54,133 nucleotides of DNA from Desulfopila aestuarii DSM 18488 (GTDB lineage: Bacteria; Desulfobacterota; Desulfobulbia; Desulfobulbales; Desulfocapsaceae). Shown piece by piece: positions 52,471 through 54,133 of this stretch (its first letter is position 1; the number at the start of each line of letters is the position of its first letter). The stretch spans positions 1 through 54,133 of the forward strand of contig CAMBBS010000030.1 in NCBI GenBank assembly GCA_945863875.1, given 5' to 3'. The translations under genes were made by a program, and so were the position numbers. The notes below the pieces were generated by a model. It ran no database searches. It had not been told where the DNA came from and saw only the letters and a list, made by a program, of their open reading frames with translations.

Positions 52471-53640
52471 CAGGAAAACTCACGTCGGCGAACGGCGTGA
52501 GAGGCGTCCGAATGGCGATATTTACATCTATGAACGGATTACGGCCTACGACGAGAAGACCAGAAAGACCTATTCGGTTAGCCAGAAGCTCAAGGGAAAA
52601 ATCAAGTCGGGAGCACAAGAAACTGTGCCGACTCGTCCGAAAAAACAGGGAGGCGAAGGAGGCATTGCCGATGCAACGCGTCCGCATACCGGCCTCACGG
52701 ACATCCTGGAATGTTTCAGCCCGGGCGGCACGCCTGGGAGAGTCGCCTGTGCTGGCGTTTGACTCTACAACTATCTCTACCTGCTCTGAAAATCAATCGG
52801 AGGCACGGCGGGGGTTCGACAAGGATGGCGACGGACTCAACACGATCAAGTTTTTGACCGTATATTCCGTGAAGGCTCACGAACCGAGGGCCCTCGCTGA
52901 ACAGCCCGTTAATATGCCGGATGTCATCTCCATAGAAGACACCCTGACACAACTCAAGTGTCTCAATCTGGAGAAGCCCCTGATCGTCACCGATAACGGC
53001 TGCTACAGCCAGAAGGACATGATGGAATTCGCCTTGCGCAATGTGAAGTTTCTGACCCTGGTTGATGCAAATATTATCTCGGTCCACGAGACAGTTGATG
53101 CGCTCCGTGCAACGCTGGCGGGTATGTCCAGCACGTGTCCGTTCGACCCGTCCATCTGCGGAGCAACTTCGCCCAGAATGCACCAGTTCACCCGGGCACG
53201 CCAGCGATCGCGCAACGGCACGATCGCACTTGAAAATTATCGGCTGCGTGAAATAATCGAACAACTCTTTGCCGTGCAAAAAGGAAGGCTCGACGGTGCC
53301 AGGGCCGCGCACATGGCACCCGGACAATCTGCGTGGAAGACAATTCACACAATTTGTCTTGCTGGGCTATCACTGTTTCCTGACGAAAAAAATAAAGCAA
53401 GTACAGGCCAAGCTCGGAAAGAGAGAATCCGGAAAAACCGAATCACTCAGCAAGCTTGAAAAGAAACTGGAAAACTGGCTTGGGCAACGCTCTCTCGCCC
53501 AGATTCTGGATTGGTTCGACTGCATTGAAACCACAAAGGCACAGACTGCCATGGCCAGCTATCGGTGGTCCACCGAATCAGTGGCCAGTGACAGACTGTT
53601 CTTGAAGTACTTGGGAGTAGACACCGAACAGTGTACGCTT
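52471..53640 (+). mobile_element. IS1634-family-like transposase, degenerate copy 1
   Basis: In one frame at the left end the sequence reads RRPNGDIYIYERITAYDEKT and KLKGKIKSGAQE, typical of the IS1634-type N-terminus. After a shift near 52750 another frame gives LAFDSTTISTCSENQSEARR, PLIVTDNGCYSQKDMM, LVDANII, and a jump from SRNG to LENYRLREIIEQLFA marks an internal deletion near 53220. Another shift leads to QILDWFDCIETTKAQTAM. It is broken in several places and inactive. Imperfect direct repeat with the next entry. Confidence 0.78.
52902..53219 (+). repeat. imperfect direct repeat, partner at 53652-53969
   Basis: The block QPVNMPDVISIEDTL through ARQRSRNG in copy 1 recurs as QGNIPDVISIENTL through ARQRSRNG 750 bases to the right, with scattered substitutions. 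The substitutions show that the two diverged before or after being joined, rather than arising from a recent duplication. Confidence 0.8.
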
Positions 53641-53651
53641 TATCCGACTTT

Positions 53652-54133
53652 CAGGGTAATATTCCGGATGTCATATCCATTGAAAATACTCTGAAACAAC
53701 TCAAGTGTCTCAATCTGGAAAAACCTCTGATCGTCACCGATAACGGTTACTACAGCCAGAAAAACATGATGGATTTTGCCTTGCACAATGTGAAATTTCT
53801 GACCCTGGTTGATGCAAATATTATCTGGGTCCGCGAGACAATTGATGCGCTACGTACAACGATAGCGGGTATGTCCAGCACGTGTCCCTTCGACCCGTCA
53901 ATCTGCGGAGCAACTTCCATCAGAATGCACCAGTTCAGCCGAGCACGCCAGCGATCACGAAACGGTAAGGTTGCCGGTGAAAAAGAAACGATCTCGCGCC
54001 GTCTGTATGTGCATGTTTACTATTCCCCCGACAACGAAGCCAAGAAAGAAATCGCCTTCCGTATGGACCTGCTTGAACTGAAGGCACAAATTGAAGAAGG
54101 GAAAACCGAGTTCACCGAATCAGCGCAAAAGAA
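53652..54133 (+). mobile_element. IS1634-family-like transposase, degenerate copy 2 (runs off the right edge)
   Basis: The frame from 53652 reads QGNIPDVISIENTLKQLKCL, then NLEKPLIVTDNGYYSQKNMM, LVDANIIWVRE, SICGATSIRMHQFSRARQRS and, beyond the point where copy 1 is deleted, SRRLYVHVYYSPDNEAKKEI and IEEGKTEFTESAQKK. Its first 315 bases repeat 52902-53216 of copy 1 at an offset of 750 bases. It lacks its own start here, so the two look like a mosaic made by recombination. Confidence 0.78.

Noticed and set aside
1-54133. CRISPR array
   Set aside because: No evenly spaced short direct repeats were seen on either strand; the only long repeats are the transposase copies at the right end.

Overview
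The window looks like a chromosomal segment of a Gram-negative, anaerobic or facultative bacterium, most likely a sulfate- or sulfur-reducing member of the Desulfobacterota (Desulfobulbales-like). The reasons are KDO/LPS genes, a GlpABC-type membrane dehydrogenase with a CCG-domain Fe-S subunit, a MetF with a Cys-rich C-terminal domain, a selenoprotein SelD, HesB- and AhpD-like small proteins, and a double-cubane-cluster protein. All assignments rest on reading motifs; no database search was run.

Layout. 0-4.4 kb: the last 58 codons of what looks like an IscB (RNA-guided nuclease of the IS200/IS605 group), a CBS-pair protein, a heme-c chemoreceptor, a methyltransferase and an EamA exporter. 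4.6-19.4 kb: a complete glycerol regulon: glpR, glpD, an ABC glycerol importer (glpSTPQ, a DUF2160 protein and glpV), glpK, glpA, glpB and a GlpC-like Fe-S subunit. Glycerol is imported, phosphorylated by GlpK and oxidised to dihydroxyacetone phosphate by either GlpD or GlpABC. A good promoter overlaps a TTCGA-type operator in front of glpR, and related sites lie in front of glpD. 19.7-26.1 kb: a hydantoinase/oxoprolinase-like protein, a histone-deacetylase-fold amidohydrolase with a zinc ribbon, a patatin phospholipase, and kdtA-kdsB. 26.3-28.6 kb: a chemoreceptor with a duplicated Cache sensor. 28.8-33.6 kb: an AT-richer block with a TIM-barrel isomerase/epimerase and an Fe3+/phosphonate-type ABC importer.

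33.9-36.7 kb is a ribose-type ABC importer, followed by a double-cubane-cluster (HgdB/YjiM-like) protein. 38.1-43.5 kb is the most interesting region: a tightly packed run of PPC/DUF296 protein, ECF transporter S, T, A and A', a small Cys-rich protein, selD and yedF. SelD itself is a selenoprotein: an in-frame UGA at codon 17 is followed by a bacterial-SECIS-like hairpin. Its reading frame therefore begins 132 bases before the first ATG of the open frame. Facing this operon, on the other strand, is a 91-nt tRNA with the shape of tRNA-Sec (6-bp D stem, 4-nt D loop, long variable arm, 8/4 acceptor/T branch) but with a cysteine anticodon GCA and U73. It lies 18 nt behind a decayed paralogue of the GlpC-like gene. 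Together these suggest a selenium-linked locus with a possible transporter and a tRNA-Sec-mimicking cysteine tRNA.

45-50.7 kb: HesB-like protein (N-terminus disrupted), AhpD/CMD-like protein, universal stress protein, metF, serB and a membrane methyltransferase-like protein. 51.2 kb to the right edge is a graveyard: an FAD oxidoreductase cut by an ISAzo13-like remnant, followed by two mosaic copies of an IS1634-like transposase, one of which runs off the window.
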